Source: Paenibacillus piri (GTDB lineage: Bacteria; Bacillota; Bacilli; Paenibacillales; NBRC-103111). From it: 64,000 nucleotides of DNA. The notes beneath the pieces were generated by a model. The model did not search any database, had not been told where the DNA came from, and saw only the letters and a program-made list of their open reading frames with translations. Positions 15,741 to 23,879 of the stretch are shown piece after piece (positions within the stretch are counted from its first letter, which is position 1; the number at the start of each line of letters is the position of its first letter). The stretch covers positions 1 through 64,000 of the forward strand of contig NZ_SMRT01000003.1 of NCBI RefSeq assembly GCF_004354045.1, given 5' to 3'. The translations under genes were made by a program, and so were the position numbers.

Positions 15741-16538
15741 TCACTTTCTGCCCGCCTTCGCCAATACCGGAAAAAACCGTCCTGCAAGCGGATCGCCGTC
15801 CCGGAACGGAACCGCTTTGGTGACGACATGATCGTTGATGCCGCTGCCGTTGCGCGACTGGAAGACGGTGCCGTCCGGCATGTAGATGACGGCCAGCACG
15901 CGGCGGGGCTTATCGGTCCTGTTGGCATGTGCATAATGGAACGTCAACCCGTGATGGAACGTGCAGCTGCCTGCCTTCAGCGGTACGACGACCGGCGCGT
16001 TCATTGCCGTTCCTTCCACCTCGTCGAAAATGCTCCGCGGCTGCTCGAAGTTGATCCCGGTCAGCTTGCCGACGTTATGCGAGCCCGGCACGAACATCAT
16101 GCAGCCGTTCGATACGTCGACATCGTCCAGCGCCAGCCACATCGACAACGCCCCCGTCTGCCGCATCGGCCAGTACGGCGCATCCTGATGCCAGGGAGTC
16201 GGCTTGGAATCATGCGGCATTTTCCACAGGCCGTGATCATGGAAGAGACGGATCGCGGCTGCTCCGGTCAATTGAAGCGCAATCTCCGCAAAGCGCGGAT
16301 GAAGCGAAAACTTGGCCATGCCGGCGGAATCGCGCCATGTATTTACTTTTTGATTCAGGATATTGTAGTAAGCGCTGCCTTTCTCCCTGTCGAAGGACAA
16401 CTCGCTGTCCGCCGCCATCACCTCTTCCATCGCTTCGCGCAGCTCGGCCAGCTCTTCCCCGCTAACGACATGCTCCAGTAGGACGAATCCGTTGTCCCGG
16501 TAAAATGAAATTTTTTCCTGCGAGACGGGATATTCCAT
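15741..16538 (-). CDS. Phytanoyl-CoA dioxygenase (PhyH) family protein
   Basis: A 265-residue Fe(II)/2-oxoglutarate dioxygenase of PhyH type. The iron ligands are His and Asp in TPWHQDAPYW (about 118-127) and a distal His in HHGLTFHYAHANRT; an Arg following in KPRR is positioned to bind 2-oxoglutarate. Members hydroxylate diverse small molecules. The ATG at 16538 has AAGGAG upstream. It is divergent from an AraC regulator at 16884, which likely controls it. The natural substrate is unknown. Confidence 0.85.
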   Translation of the reverse strand: MEYPVSQEKISFYRDNGFVLLEHVVSGEELAELREAMEEVMAADSELSFDREKGSAYYNILNQKVNTWRDSAGMAKFSLHPRFAEIALQLTGAAAIRLFHDHGLWKMPHDSKPTPWHQDAPYWPMRQTGALSMWLALDDVDVSNGCMMFVPGSHNVGKLTGINFEQPRSIFDEVEGTAMNAPVVVPLKAGSCTFHHGLTFHYAHANRTDKPRRVLAVIYMPDGTVFQSRNGSGINDHVVTKAVPFRDGDPLAGRFFPVLAKAGRK

Positions 16539-16883
16539 GTTTACATCGGCTCCTTTTTTTGTTAGTTATAAGGAAAGCGGTTTTACGCTTTGCTTCGCAT
16601 AACCTTGACAGCCGTGCAGGCCCATCTCGAGGAAGGCGAAGCTGTCTATCCTTGTGTCTTAGTTGTATCATAGGGAGCGGGAAGCGGCATTGGGCGATAT
16701 GCTTAAACGATTAGTCGATCTTCTTCAAATTTTCGGTTTGAAAATAATTGTTAGTATATTAGGGGGAATTTTCAAATAACCGTCCCGGGTCTGACTTGTT
16801 GCTCGGCTTTAGAGGGGTGCGGTAGTACATCGAGCGGTACCTGGATCTTCGCGGTCTGTCTGGCCGAAAGGGGTATGTCTAGC
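16539..16883. other. Divergent control region between PhyH and AraC genes
   Basis: No gene is seen. The AT-rich centre carries inverted repeats TTTGAAAAT (16738-16746) and ATTTTCAAA (16768-16776), overlapped by a second TTCAAA/TTTGAA pair just to the left. These are candidate regulator sites for the divergent pair. I could not settle on one promoter. Confidence 0.35.
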
Positions 16884-17759
16884 ATGAAACATCTTCAGGG
16901 GGCATCTTACTTCGGGAATCCGGGTCTGACGTTCCATATCGATACGTACACGGTGAAGCAAGTAGAGATCATCGGCGAGCATGCCCATGATTTTGTGGAA
17001 ATGGCCTACGTCCGGCAGGGGAGCGCGCTGCATCATATCGGCGGGCATACGTATACGCTCAGGGCCGGGGACCTGTTCGTTATCGAGCCGGGCACGCCTC
17101 ACAGCTATAACGGATCGCAAACGGAGTGCGCGGTAATTTGCAATATTTTGTTCGACCGCAATCTGCTTTATCGGGAGCTGCAGTCGATGGAACCCGACAT
17201 TCCGATGCTGGAGTTTTTGTTTCTGCTCCCGTTTCTGCGCAAATCGTCCGTTTTTATACCTCATATGTATATATCGGGACGGAACCGCAGGGTGTTCGAG
17301 CAGCATCTGGAGACACTGCTGGAGGAGACGAAGCGGAAGGAATCGGGGTTCCAACTGATCGTCAAGGCTCGAATGATCGAATGCATGGTGGGTCTCAGCC
17401 GCTTTTACGCCGGCAGCGTTCTTTCCGAACCGACGGGCCTTACCGACCGCCAGTGGATGGAATTCGCCGCAGGTCTCATTGCGGAAAATTACGATAAAAC
17501 ATTAACGCTGGATCAGGTCAGCCGGATGTGCGGGATGAGCATCGCGTCGTTTTCCGCCAAATTCAAAGCGTTTACCGGCACGACCTTTCTTGAATACAAG
17601 CATGAGCTGCAAATTGGCGAGGCGTGCCGGCTGCTCAAGCATACCGATATGAAAGTGATGGCAATCGCTCATAAGGTCGGGTTTGAGGATATCGGCTTTT
17701 TTTACAAAGTATTTCGGAGGAAAATGGGGGTGACCCCGGCGTTGTACAGGAGGCTGTAG
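16884..17759 (+). CDS. AraC-family transcriptional regulator
   Basis: A 291-residue regulator: an N-terminal cupin-like sensing domain (HAHDFVEMAYVRQGSALHHIGGHTY, about 32-57) and a C-terminal pair of helix-turn-helix motifs (about 190-291, LDQVSRMCGMSIASFSAKFK and VGFEDIGFFYKVFRRKMGVTP). Such proteins usually activate an adjacent sugar- or small-molecule-utilisation gene, here probably the divergent PhyH gene. The ATG at 16884 is chosen for its spacing to AAAGGGG; an ATG at 16875 is too close. Confidence 0.88.
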   Translation: MKHLQGASYFGNPGLTFHIDTYTVKQVEIIGEHAHDFVEMAYVRQGSALHHIGGHTYTLRAGDLFVIEPGTPHSYNGSQTECAVICNILFDRNLLYRELQSMEPDIPMLEFLFLLPFLRKSSVFIPHMYISGRNRRVFEQHLETLLEETKRKESGFQLIVKARMIECMVGLSRFYAGSVLSEPTGLTDRQWMEFAAGLIAENYDKTLTLDQVSRMCGMSIASFSAKFKAFTGTTFLEYKHELQIGEACRLLKHTDMKVMAIAHKVGFEDIGFFYKVFRRKMGVTPALYRRL

Positions 17760-17820
17760 CGGAATGCGGAGCCGATATATCGCTTGCGGTAGTTTTGAGC
17801 GGACAAGTGAATATGCAGAA

Positions 17821-17853
17821 AAAACGGCCCGGTTGCGGCCGTTTTATTCTTTA
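17821..17853. terminator. Bidirectional terminator after AraC gene
   Basis: AAAACGGCC and GGCCGTTTT form a 9-bp stem with a 7-base loop. A T-rich tail follows on the plus strand and TTTTTT on the minus strand, so it can also end transcription from the minus-strand exporter gene. Confidence 0.8.
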
Positions 17854-17861
17854 GCCCGGAT

Positions 17862-17962
17862 TTATTCGATTACGACTTAATCGGGTTAAGACCTCCACCT
17901 CTAAGGTGGGGTAGAGTTCCCATCTGATTCCCCGATGTTCAGCAAAGCTGAACGTGTTCACT
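17862..17962 (+). repeat. Hairpin-rich repeat element, copy A
   Basis: This stretch begins near ATTCGATTACGACTTAATCG, contains the hairpins CCACCT-CTA-AGGTGG (17895-17909) and GTTCAGC-AAA-GCTGAAC (17939-17955), and ends near GTGTTCAC. The reverse complement of 30057-30172 is almost the same sequence, with about 16 extra bases in the middle. Hairpins of this kind are typical of IS200/IS605-type ends, so it is probably a non-autonomous relic. No transposase is present. Confidence 0.7.
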
Positions 17963-18055
17963 CCTGCCGCTTCACAGTACGTTCGCAGCACGGCAGCCGA
18001 AGCTGCAGCTCTGAGAGCTGGCGCGCTTCGGCTGCCGCTTTGCTCGACCGCTCCG

Positions 18056-19231
18056 CTACTTGTTCACCGAGCTTTTGGAGGCGATGAGAAAATAAATAAA
18101 AAACAAGCCGCAAACTAGAGCAATGAATCCGTATCCGCCGAAAATATCATATCTTGTTGAGAAAAATCCGAACCCCAGGCCTATCACGGTGTGCGCGGCA
18201 TTGAGCCCCAATGACTGGAACGAATCCATCGTCGCCCGCATCGAAGAATCGATGCGATGATGCAAATACCCGGTCGTAACAGGTTCGACGATGCCGGAAA
18301 CAAGGCCAATGGCGAAAATCGCCGCTAATCCGGTATAGTCGTGAACCGCCCAAATATAGAGGAATCCTGCCGTGAAGACGGCGGTCACTCCCGACAGCAG
18401 CGTCCTGCTGCTGAACCGTCCGATCAGCATCGGGGCAAGCATATTCCCGGGAATGCCAAGCGACATAAACGCCGCGGAAAAGAGTCCGAAGTAGATGACC
18501 GGAATGTCCAGTCTGTTTAAATAAAGCTGCCAAAACTCATAAATAAAATTTAAGGCTGCGCCGGTCACCATACCGGAAAGCACGACGAGACATACCCCGG
18601 CATTATTTCTGAAGAAGCGGACGGACGTTATCACAGAGTGCCGGATTTGAGCCGGTTCGCCGGCGCCGCTTGTGACGGAAGGCTCGACCAGCATGAACGA
18701 TAGACACAGAGATACGAGCGTTGCGGCCAATGAAATCCAATAATTAAGCTCGAAACCAAACCGGCTGGCCAACAAGCTTCCGCACAGCGCCGCCAGTATG
18801 GCGGACGTAAAGTCGCATACGTTGATGCGGCCCAATACTTTTTCAAAGCTGTGTTCCTTGCCGTCCAGCAGCAATGAATCGTACAGCAGCGCATTTTCCG
18901 CTCCGCTGCTTGCCGAACGGCCGATGCCTGCCAGAAAAACGGCTGCAGCAAAATGCCAAAACCCGGAGGCAAACGTTAAAATAAGAAAAAAGCAGCACAT
19001 GAACCAGGCGCTGATCGTCATCATATGTTTCCGGCTCCACTTATCGGCCAAAATGCCTGACGGAAGCTCCAGTAAAACGACGGTAACGGCATAAATAATT
19101 TCAGTGTAGACGACCATCTGGATCGTCATGCCTCTTTGTTCCCAGAACAGCCTTTCAATGACATAGGCGGGGATCAGGCTGTGAAAAAAACGGATTGCAT
19201 ATAATTTCCATATATTTCCTGAAAAGTTCAT
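18056..19231 (-). CDS. MFS transporter with leader-controlled translation (probable exporter)
   Basis: A 391-residue major facilitator protein with about 12 helices. The cytoplasmic loop after helix 2 reads GILADKWSRKHMM, the conserved motif A form. The start is the ATG at 19231 behind GGAAGGAG; the longer open frame upstream is only the 5' leader. A promoter at 19392-19420 and an 8-codon leader peptide with its own strong RBS precede it, as for inducible antibiotic-resistance exporters. Its 3' side faces repeat copy A. The substrate is unknown; it may export a metabolite or toxin. Confidence 0.85.
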   Translation of the reverse strand: MNFSGNIWKLYAIRFFHSLIPAYVIERLFWEQRGMTIQMVVYTEIIYAVTVVLLELPSGILADKWSRKHMMTISAWFMCCFFLILTFASGFWHFAAAVFLAGIGRSASSGAENALLYDSLLLDGKEHSFEKVLGRINVCDFTSAILAALCGSLLASRFGFELNYWISLAATLVSLCLSFMLVEPSVTSGAGEPAQIRHSVITSVRFFRNNAGVCLVVLSGMVTGAALNFIYEFWQLYLNRLDIPVIYFGLFSAAFMSLGIPGNMLAPMLIGRFSSRTLLSGVTAVFTAGFLYIWAVHDYTGLAAIFAIGLVSGIVEPVTTGYLHHRIDSSMRATMDSFQSLGLNAAHTVIGLGFGFFSTRYDIFGGYGFIALVCGLFFIYFLIASKSSVNK

Positions 19232-19308
19232 CGGTTTGCTCCTTCCGGCTTCGGATTGTACTTTCAACCGAAACGCGGCGGTGCCCGTGAACTGTCTGGT
19301 CTGGCATC

Positions 19309-19335
19309 TTAGCTGGGAGGTCTTGCATAAATCAT
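19309..19335 (-). CDS. Putative 8-residue leader peptide before MFS gene
   Basis: On the minus strand AAAGGAG lies 8 bases before an ATG that opens a frame reading MIYARPPS followed by TAA. It ends 77 bases before the exporter start, within its leader transcript. The exporter's RBS region can pair with upstream CGGTT/TTCGG segments, which is compatible with translational attenuation. It is too short for family evidence. Confidence 0.45.
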   Translation of the reverse strand: MIYARPPS

Positions 19336-19391
19336 GCGGGTGTCTCCTTTGCTTTAAGAATGGTACAGCCGTCTCTGAGTTGTATATATCT

Positions 19392-19420
19392 ATCATAGGC
19401 GGAATGGGAACAACGGTCAA
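19392..19420 (-). promoter_or_regulatory. Promoter of the MFS exporter and its leader
   Basis: On the minus strand TTGACC (19415-19420) and TATGAT (19392-19397) are separated by exactly 17 bases, a strong sigma-A arrangement. Transcription would start near 19385 and give a leader of about 155 bases. The rest of 19232-19566 shows no other supported gene. Confidence 0.65.
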
Positions 19421-19566
19421 CGGGAAGCTGAGACAGGAAGGCCGAGCTTATGCCGTGCACCCGGACAATCGGCGGCTTCATGAAAACGTTGCGGAGGAAA
19501 CCGGGATAGCCCGGTTTGCAAGGGGGATCGCTGTGGTATGCAATACGAACAGGAGGGTATCCGGTA

Positions 19567-20505
19567 TTATTCGGCATGCTGCTTGAGCGGCGGCCGTTCG
19601 TCCTTGACATGCGCTTGCAATGCGTTCATACAGCTTTCGAAATGGCGGAAAAATAAATAGTCGAGACTGTTCATTTCCTCTTCGTTATACATCAGAAACA
19701 CCTGGCTTTGCGGAAAGGGGTTGCGCTCGATCGTAAGGGCGACAATATCGCCGGACGCCAGTTCACCCTGCATGAATAACGGGCAAGACAGGAAAATACC
19801 GCGGTTGCAGTGGACCATTTGCTTGATCAGCTGCAGGTTGTTCGTTTCGTATTGGATATCGTATTGGAGATTCAGGCTATTAAAGGTGAGATCCAATGTT
19901 TTCCGGTAAAGGGTATCGTTCTGGTACACGATAAGCCGCTCTTTCAATAGATCCTGTATCCGGATGGATCCGCGCTTGGCGAAAGGATGGCGGGCGGATA
20001 CGATGGCGTGCACCGGAGTGGCGTACAGCAGACGGAAGGTAAGCCACGGATCGTTCGTTGCGTAGCGGGTAATGCCCAGCTGGAACTGTTTGTTTTTCAT
20101 CAGCTTGATTTGGTCTTGCGTGGAGTAGCAATGAACTTGAATGGCGATGTCCGGATAGGCGTGGATAAAGCTTTCGAGAATGGAGGGCATGACGGAGGCG
20201 GCGAACGAGTTGTTGCATCCGATCGACAATTTGCCGTTCAGTCCTTGTTTCAGACGTTCGACGGCTTCGCGGCCCCGTTCAACGGAGTTCAGCACATTAA
20301 GGGCGTAAGGGAGAAAGGCGTTGCCCTCCTCCGAAAGAAGAATGCCGCCCTTTCCCCGTATCAGCAGAGGCTTGCCAAGCTCGCGCTCCAGCTGCTTGAC
20401 CCGATGGGATACCGTAGGCTGGGGCAGGTACAACGATTCGGCGGCTTTGGAGTAGCTGCCCAACCGGTAGACGGCGACAAAGGTAATAATTTGCTCGAGG
20501 GTCAA
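19567..20505 (-). CDS. LysR-family transcriptional regulator
   Basis: A 312-residue LysR protein. The winged helix-turn-helix occupies residues 1-60 (RLGSYSKAAESLYLPQPTVSHRVKQLE is the DNA-reading part), and the remainder is the periplasmic-binding-like effector domain. LysR proteins typically activate a divergent catabolic operon in response to an intermediate. Here the divergent neighbour is the isochorismatase/Opp operon, and two perfect palindromes lie in the shared region. The TTG start at 20505 is supported by AAGGAG 9 bases upstream. Confidence 0.92.
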   Translation of the reverse strand: MTLEQIITFVAVYRLGSYSKAAESLYLPQPTVSHRVKQLERELGKPLLIRGKGGILLSEEGNAFLPYALNVLNSVERGREAVERLKQGLNGKLSIGCNNSFAASVMPSILESFIHAYPDIAIQVHCYSTQDQIKLMKNKQFQLGITRYATNDPWLTFRLLYATPVHAIVSARHPFAKRGSIRIQDLLKERLIVYQNDTLYRKTLDLTFNSLNLQYDIQYETNNLQLIKQMVHCNRGIFLSCPLFMQGELASGDIVALTIERNPFPQSQVFLMYNEEEMNSLDYLFFRHFESCMNALQAHVKDERPPLKQHAE

Positions 20506-20528
20506 TATCGATCACTCCTTTCCTAATG

Positions 20529-20546
20529 TTATGTTATATAACATAA
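20529..20546. promoter_or_regulatory. Perfect 18-bp palindrome, candidate LysR site 1
   Basis: TTATGTTATATAACATAA is perfectly palindromic. It lies 24 bases before the lysR start, where it could autoregulate. An IclR-like sequence matching the 9071 site at 15 of 19 bases follows at 20559-20577. Confidence 0.6.
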
Positions 20547-20610
20547 TACTCACCATGACTTATCAATTATTCATCGTTTGAATAGCAACATTCAAAAATG
20601 CATCCTTTAC

Positions 20611-20639
20611 TTGTCAGATAATTCTGAATAAACTAAGTA
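20611..20639 (+). promoter_or_regulatory. Probable promoter of isochorismatase/Opp operon
   Basis: TTGTCA (20611-20616) and TAAGTA (20634-20639) are 17 bases apart. The -10 is imperfect, as expected for an activator-dependent promoter. Confidence 0.4.
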
Positions 20640-20662
20640 TAAACCAAATATTTTGTTAAGTC

Positions 20663-20678
20663 TATGTTATATAACATA
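20663..20678. promoter_or_regulatory. Perfect 16-bp palindrome, candidate LysR site 2
   Basis: TATGTTATATAACATA repeats the core of site 1, about 133 bases away, just before the first operon gene. Two identical sites could support looping or repression in the absence of ligand. Confidence 0.6.
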
Positions 20679-20714
20679 ACAAACTATTTGAAAATCTCGA
20701 AGGAGGAATAAGCG

Positions 20715-21431
20715 ATGTTTGAAGCACAGTGGGAGCCATTTTTGACGGAACGGGATAAGGAGCACGACAAGCTGTGGGGGAAAAGGGAGCTTGCCGGACT
20801 TGGCGAAAAACCGGCGCTGCTGCTCATCGACATCTATTACAGCGTGCTCGGCTTGAAGCGCGAACCGCTCTTCGAATCGATGAAGCTGTGGCCGGGAAGC
20901 ACCGGACTCGAAGGCTGGGAGGCGGTTGACCGCACGGCCGAGCTGCTGGCTGTAGCCCGGAGCAATAATATTCCGGTCATCCATGTAAAAGGGATGCAGG
21001 GGATCAGCCCGTGGGTGCGGCGCAAACGGTCCGCCCCTCCGGCGGGCATGACACCGGAATTGATGAAGAAAGGGACGGAAATCGTCCATGAGGTCGCGCC
21101 GATAGCGGGAGAGCTGGTCATCGAAAAATCCGCGCCAAGCGCTTTCCATGGAACGCCGCTGTTGTTTCAACTGATCAGTCTGGGCATCGACTCCTTGATC
21201 GTCTGCGGTGAAACGACGAGCGGCTGCGTGCGCGCCAGCGTTGTCGACGGAGCCACTTACCGATATAAAGTCGGCGTCGTAGGAGATTGCGTTTTCGACC
21301 GGACACAGTCCTCGCATTACCTCAATCTGTACGATATGCACCAGAAATATGCCGATGTCGTGAACTTGGCGTATGCCAAGCAATATTTGGAGCAGGTCGG
21401 AGCGAGCAAGAAACAGGTCGTCAATCAATAA
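20715..21431 (+). CDS. Isochorismatase-family cysteine hydrolase 1
   Basis: A 238-residue hydrolase of the isochorismatase/N-carbamoylsarcosine-amidase superfamily. The Asp-Lys-Cys triad is visible: D39 in LLLIDIYYS, K138 in VIEKSAPSAF and C171 in CGETTSGCVRAS. The TSGCVRAS context is the one seen in N-carbamoylsarcosine amidase and related amidases rather than in isochorismatase proper. It would hydrolyse an amide or carbamoyl bond in the cytoplasm. It is the first gene of the LysR-linked operon, with GAAGGAGG upstream, and is closely related to the next gene. Confidence 0.88.
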   Translation: MFEAQWEPFLTERDKEHDKLWGKRELAGLGEKPALLLIDIYYSVLGLKREPLFESMKLWPGSTGLEGWEAVDRTAELLAVARSNNIPVIHVKGMQGISPWVRRKRSAPPAGMTPELMKKGTEIVHEVAPIAGELVIEKSAPSAFHGTPLLFQLISLGIDSLIVCGETTSGCVRASVVDGATYRYKVGVVGDCVFDRTQSSHYLNLYDMHQKYADVVNLAYAKQYLEQVGASKKQVVNQ

Positions 21432-21446
21432 AGGAGGCGAGTCCGC

Positions 21447-22193
21447 ATGCATCATTTGCAATCGCAATGGGAACGATTTTTTACCGAGCAGGACAAGGAG
21501 CACGACCGGCTTCGCGGCAAACGGGAACCGGCGGGCTTCGGCAGCAAGCCGGCGCTGCTGCTGATCGACATTTATTACAGCGTGCTGGGGCTGGAGCGGC
21601 AGCCGATTTTCGAATCGATGAAAAAATGGCCGATGAGCACCGGTCTGGAAGGCTGGGAAGCTGTAGATAAAACAGTTGTCCTGTTGGCGGCCGCCAGAGA
21701 GCTGAGTATTCCCGTCATTCATGTTAAAGGTCTGCACACAGGCGTCAATCATTGGGGAAGGGGAAGCAGAAAGCCGGGAGAACTTCCGCTGACGAAGGAA
21801 GAAATGCTGAAGGGACGGGAAATTGTCCAAGAGGTCGAACCTGCAGCCGGCGAATGGGTCATCGAAAAAGCGGCAGCCAGCGCTTTTCACGGAACGCCGC
21901 TCGTTTTTCAACTGAACAGTCTCGGTATCGATACTTTGATCGTCTGCGGGGAGACGACGAGCGGCTGCGTGCGCGCCAGCGTCGTGGACGGAGCGACGTT
22001 CCGGTACAAGATTGGCGTCGTTTCGGATTGTGTATTCGACCGGACGGAGTCGTCGCATTATATGAACCTGTACGATTTGAACCAAAAATATGCGGACGTG
22101 ATCGACCTGAATACGGCGCTTGGTTATTTTCAGTCGGTGATGTCGGGCTTGAAGGACAAGGAGACGGGCAAGTCGGCAGTGAAGGCGGTCTGA
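21447..22193 (+). CDS. Isochorismatase-family cysteine hydrolase 2
   Basis: A 248-residue paralogue of the preceding gene, alike nearly throughout (TEQDKEHDRLRGKRE against TERDKEHDKLWGKRE, and LLLIDIYYSVLGL in both). The triad is D41, K141 and C174. It differs in the loop after the mid-domain VKGL, near residues 100-120 (HTGVNHWGRGSRKPG against GISPWVRRKRSAPPA), next to the expected substrate pocket, so the pair may have split substrates or form a heteromer. It begins 16 bases after gene 1 with AAAGGAGG. This looks like a tandem duplication. Confidence 0.88.
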   Translation: MHHLQSQWERFFTEQDKEHDRLRGKREPAGFGSKPALLLIDIYYSVLGLERQPIFESMKKWPMSTGLEGWEAVDKTVVLLAAARELSIPVIHVKGLHTGVNHWGRGSRKPGELPLTKEEMLKGREIVQEVEPAAGEWVIEKAAASAFHGTPLVFQLNSLGIDTLIVCGETTSGCVRASVVDGATFRYKIGVVSDCVFDRTESSHYMNLYDLNQKYADVIDLNTALGYFQSVMSGLKDKETGKSAVKAV

Positions 22194-22240
22194 TCATATA
22201 GCTTGCAAATCCAGTCAAGTACAAAAAGGGGAGGTCCATC

Positions 22241-23824
22241 ATGGGAATCAGACTCATCAAATCGATATTTTCGGGCGTGGCGGCAACACTGCTGCTTCTG
22301 GCCGCAACGGGCTGTGCCGGCGACGCGGACAAGGAGAACGCCGGTGCAGCCGGAGCGGCCTCAAACACTGCTGCGCCCAAAGTACTGAAGGTGCGGTTTT
22401 ACGATGATCCGGCCGGTTTCGATCCGTCCAATATTTTTCGGATTGAAAATGAGAACATCGCGTTTAACATTTTCAGCGGTCTGACCACCTACGATTCGGA
22501 TACGGGGAAGCTCATCCCGGATCTGGCGGAAAAGTGGGAAACCAACGGAAATAAAGAATGGACGTTCCACCTGCGTAAAGGCGTCAAATGGCAGAAGGGC
22601 TACGGTGAACTGACGTCCAAGGATGTGCTCTACAGCTATCAGCGTATTCTTGATCCCAAAACGGCCTCTCCCTATGCGCTTGATTTGGGAAATATCGCTT
22701 CGATGGAAGCGCCGGACGACTACACCGTTGTCATTAAGCTCAAGCAGCCGGATGGAAACTTTTTGCACGTCGTCGCCAATTATCACCAGGGTCAGATTAT
22801 GAAGAAGGAAGCGGTCGAAAAGGCCGGAAACAACGTCAAATGGGAGCCGGTCGGAACCGGACCTTACCAGCTGGAGAGCATCAATCCGAGCTCGCAAATC
22901 GTGCTGACCCGTCATGACGATTACTATCGCGGAAAAGCGCCGATCGAGAAGCTCATTTTCAACATCATTAAAGACGAGCAAACCGCGACCATCGCCTTGC
23001 AAAACGGAGAAGTTGATCTGTTGATGCGCGCGAACCGTCAGGAAAATTTGGACGATCTGGAGAAAGCCGGCTTTAAGATGAACCATGTGGACAATTACGC
23101 CGCATCGCTCAAGGTGTTTAATCTGGAGCATCCGGCATTGAAGGACCTGAAGGTTCGGCAAGCTTACGCGCATGCGGTGGATTGGGCCGCAATCGTCAAG
23201 GCGACTTCGCCCAAGCTGAACTCGCCGCCGGACGGTATTTTGCTCGACTGGATGGATGTGTATACGAAAGATTTTCCCAAATATGAATATAACCCGGAAA
23301 AAGCCAAAGCGCTGCTGAAGGAAGCGGGCTACCCGAACGGCTTCAAAATCAATCAATCGTCGACATCGGCGACCGGTGTAACCGAATCGATGCAGCTGGA
23401 AAAAGAATATCTCAGCAAGGTCGGCATCGATTTGAACTTCGAGCTGACCGATACGCCGACGTACAACAAAAAGCGGAATAACGGCGAGTTTGAAACGAGC
23501 GGCCGTCTGCTGCCGGCAGTGAACCCGGATATGATTTTATTCAGCTTCCTGCATCCCGACAATATCGCTCCAAAAGGGCTGAACGGCGCCCGCTACAATA
23601 ACCCGGAGCTGACGCAGCAATTGGAAAAAGCCCGCGCTTCGGCGGATGAGAAAGAGCGGAAGGAGCTCTATGCGAGCGTGCAAAAAACAGTTATGGCCGA
23701 CCTGCCGTATTTGCCGATGTATACAAGCAATGTATATTGGCCGAGCCAAAAATGGGTGAACGGGGTCGTCATTAACAAGCTGGCCCAAGTCAACTTCTTT
23801 GGCGTAGATATCCAAAACAAGTAA
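22241..23824 (+). CDS. Peptide/nickel-type ABC transporter substrate-binding lipoprotein
   Basis: A 527-residue SBP_bac_5 protein. The signal peptide ends in a lipobox LAATGC with Cys at about 25. A short Ala-rich linker is followed by the family segments FNIFSGLTTYDSDTGKLIPDLAEKW, TFHLRKGVKW and the C-terminal KTVMADLPYLPMYT. The family binds oligopeptides, opines, glutathione, nickel chelates and other small compounds. Together with the following permeases and fused ATPase it makes a complete importer. The flanking amidohydrolase genes suggest an amide-containing ligand, which is an inference. Confidence 0.92.
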   Translation: MGIRLIKSIFSGVAATLLLLAATGCAGDADKENAGAAGAASNTAAPKVLKVRFYDDPAGFDPSNIFRIENENIAFNIFSGLTTYDSDTGKLIPDLAEKWETNGNKEWTFHLRKGVKWQKGYGELTSKDVLYSYQRILDPKTASPYALDLGNIASMEAPDDYTVVIKLKQPDGNFLHVVANYHQGQIMKKEAVEKAGNNVKWEPVGTGPYQLESINPSSQIVLTRHDDYYRGKAPIEKLIFNIIKDEQTATIALQNGEVDLLMRANRQENLDDLEKAGFKMNHVDNYAASLKVFNLEHPALKDLKVRQAYAHAVDWAAIVKATSPKLNSPPDGILLDWMDVYTKDFPKYEYNPEKAKALLKEAGYPNGFKINQSSTSATGVTESMQLEKEYLSKVGIDLNFELTDTPTYNKKRNNGEFETSGRLLPAVNPDMILFSFLHPDNIAPKGLNGARYNNPELTQQLEKARASADEKERKELYASVQKTVMADLPYLPMYTSNVYWPSQKWVNGVVINKLAQVNFFGVDIQNK

Positions 23825-23879
23825 CGAACCGTTATCGAATGCGCGGCTTAAAAATAATTAACGGGAGGTGCGCTCCAAA

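Noticed and set aside
19236-19586. Plus-strand frame of 116 codons in the lysR/MFS gap
   Set aside because: No RBS and no recognisable composition; it overlaps the exporter promoter, leader and the 3' end of lysR on the other strand.
20667-22085. Minus-strand open frame of 472 codons opposite the two isochorismatase genes
   Set aside because: It mirrors two tandem paralogues, so it has internally repeated anti-sense sequence. The plus-strand genes have catalytic triads and good RBS.
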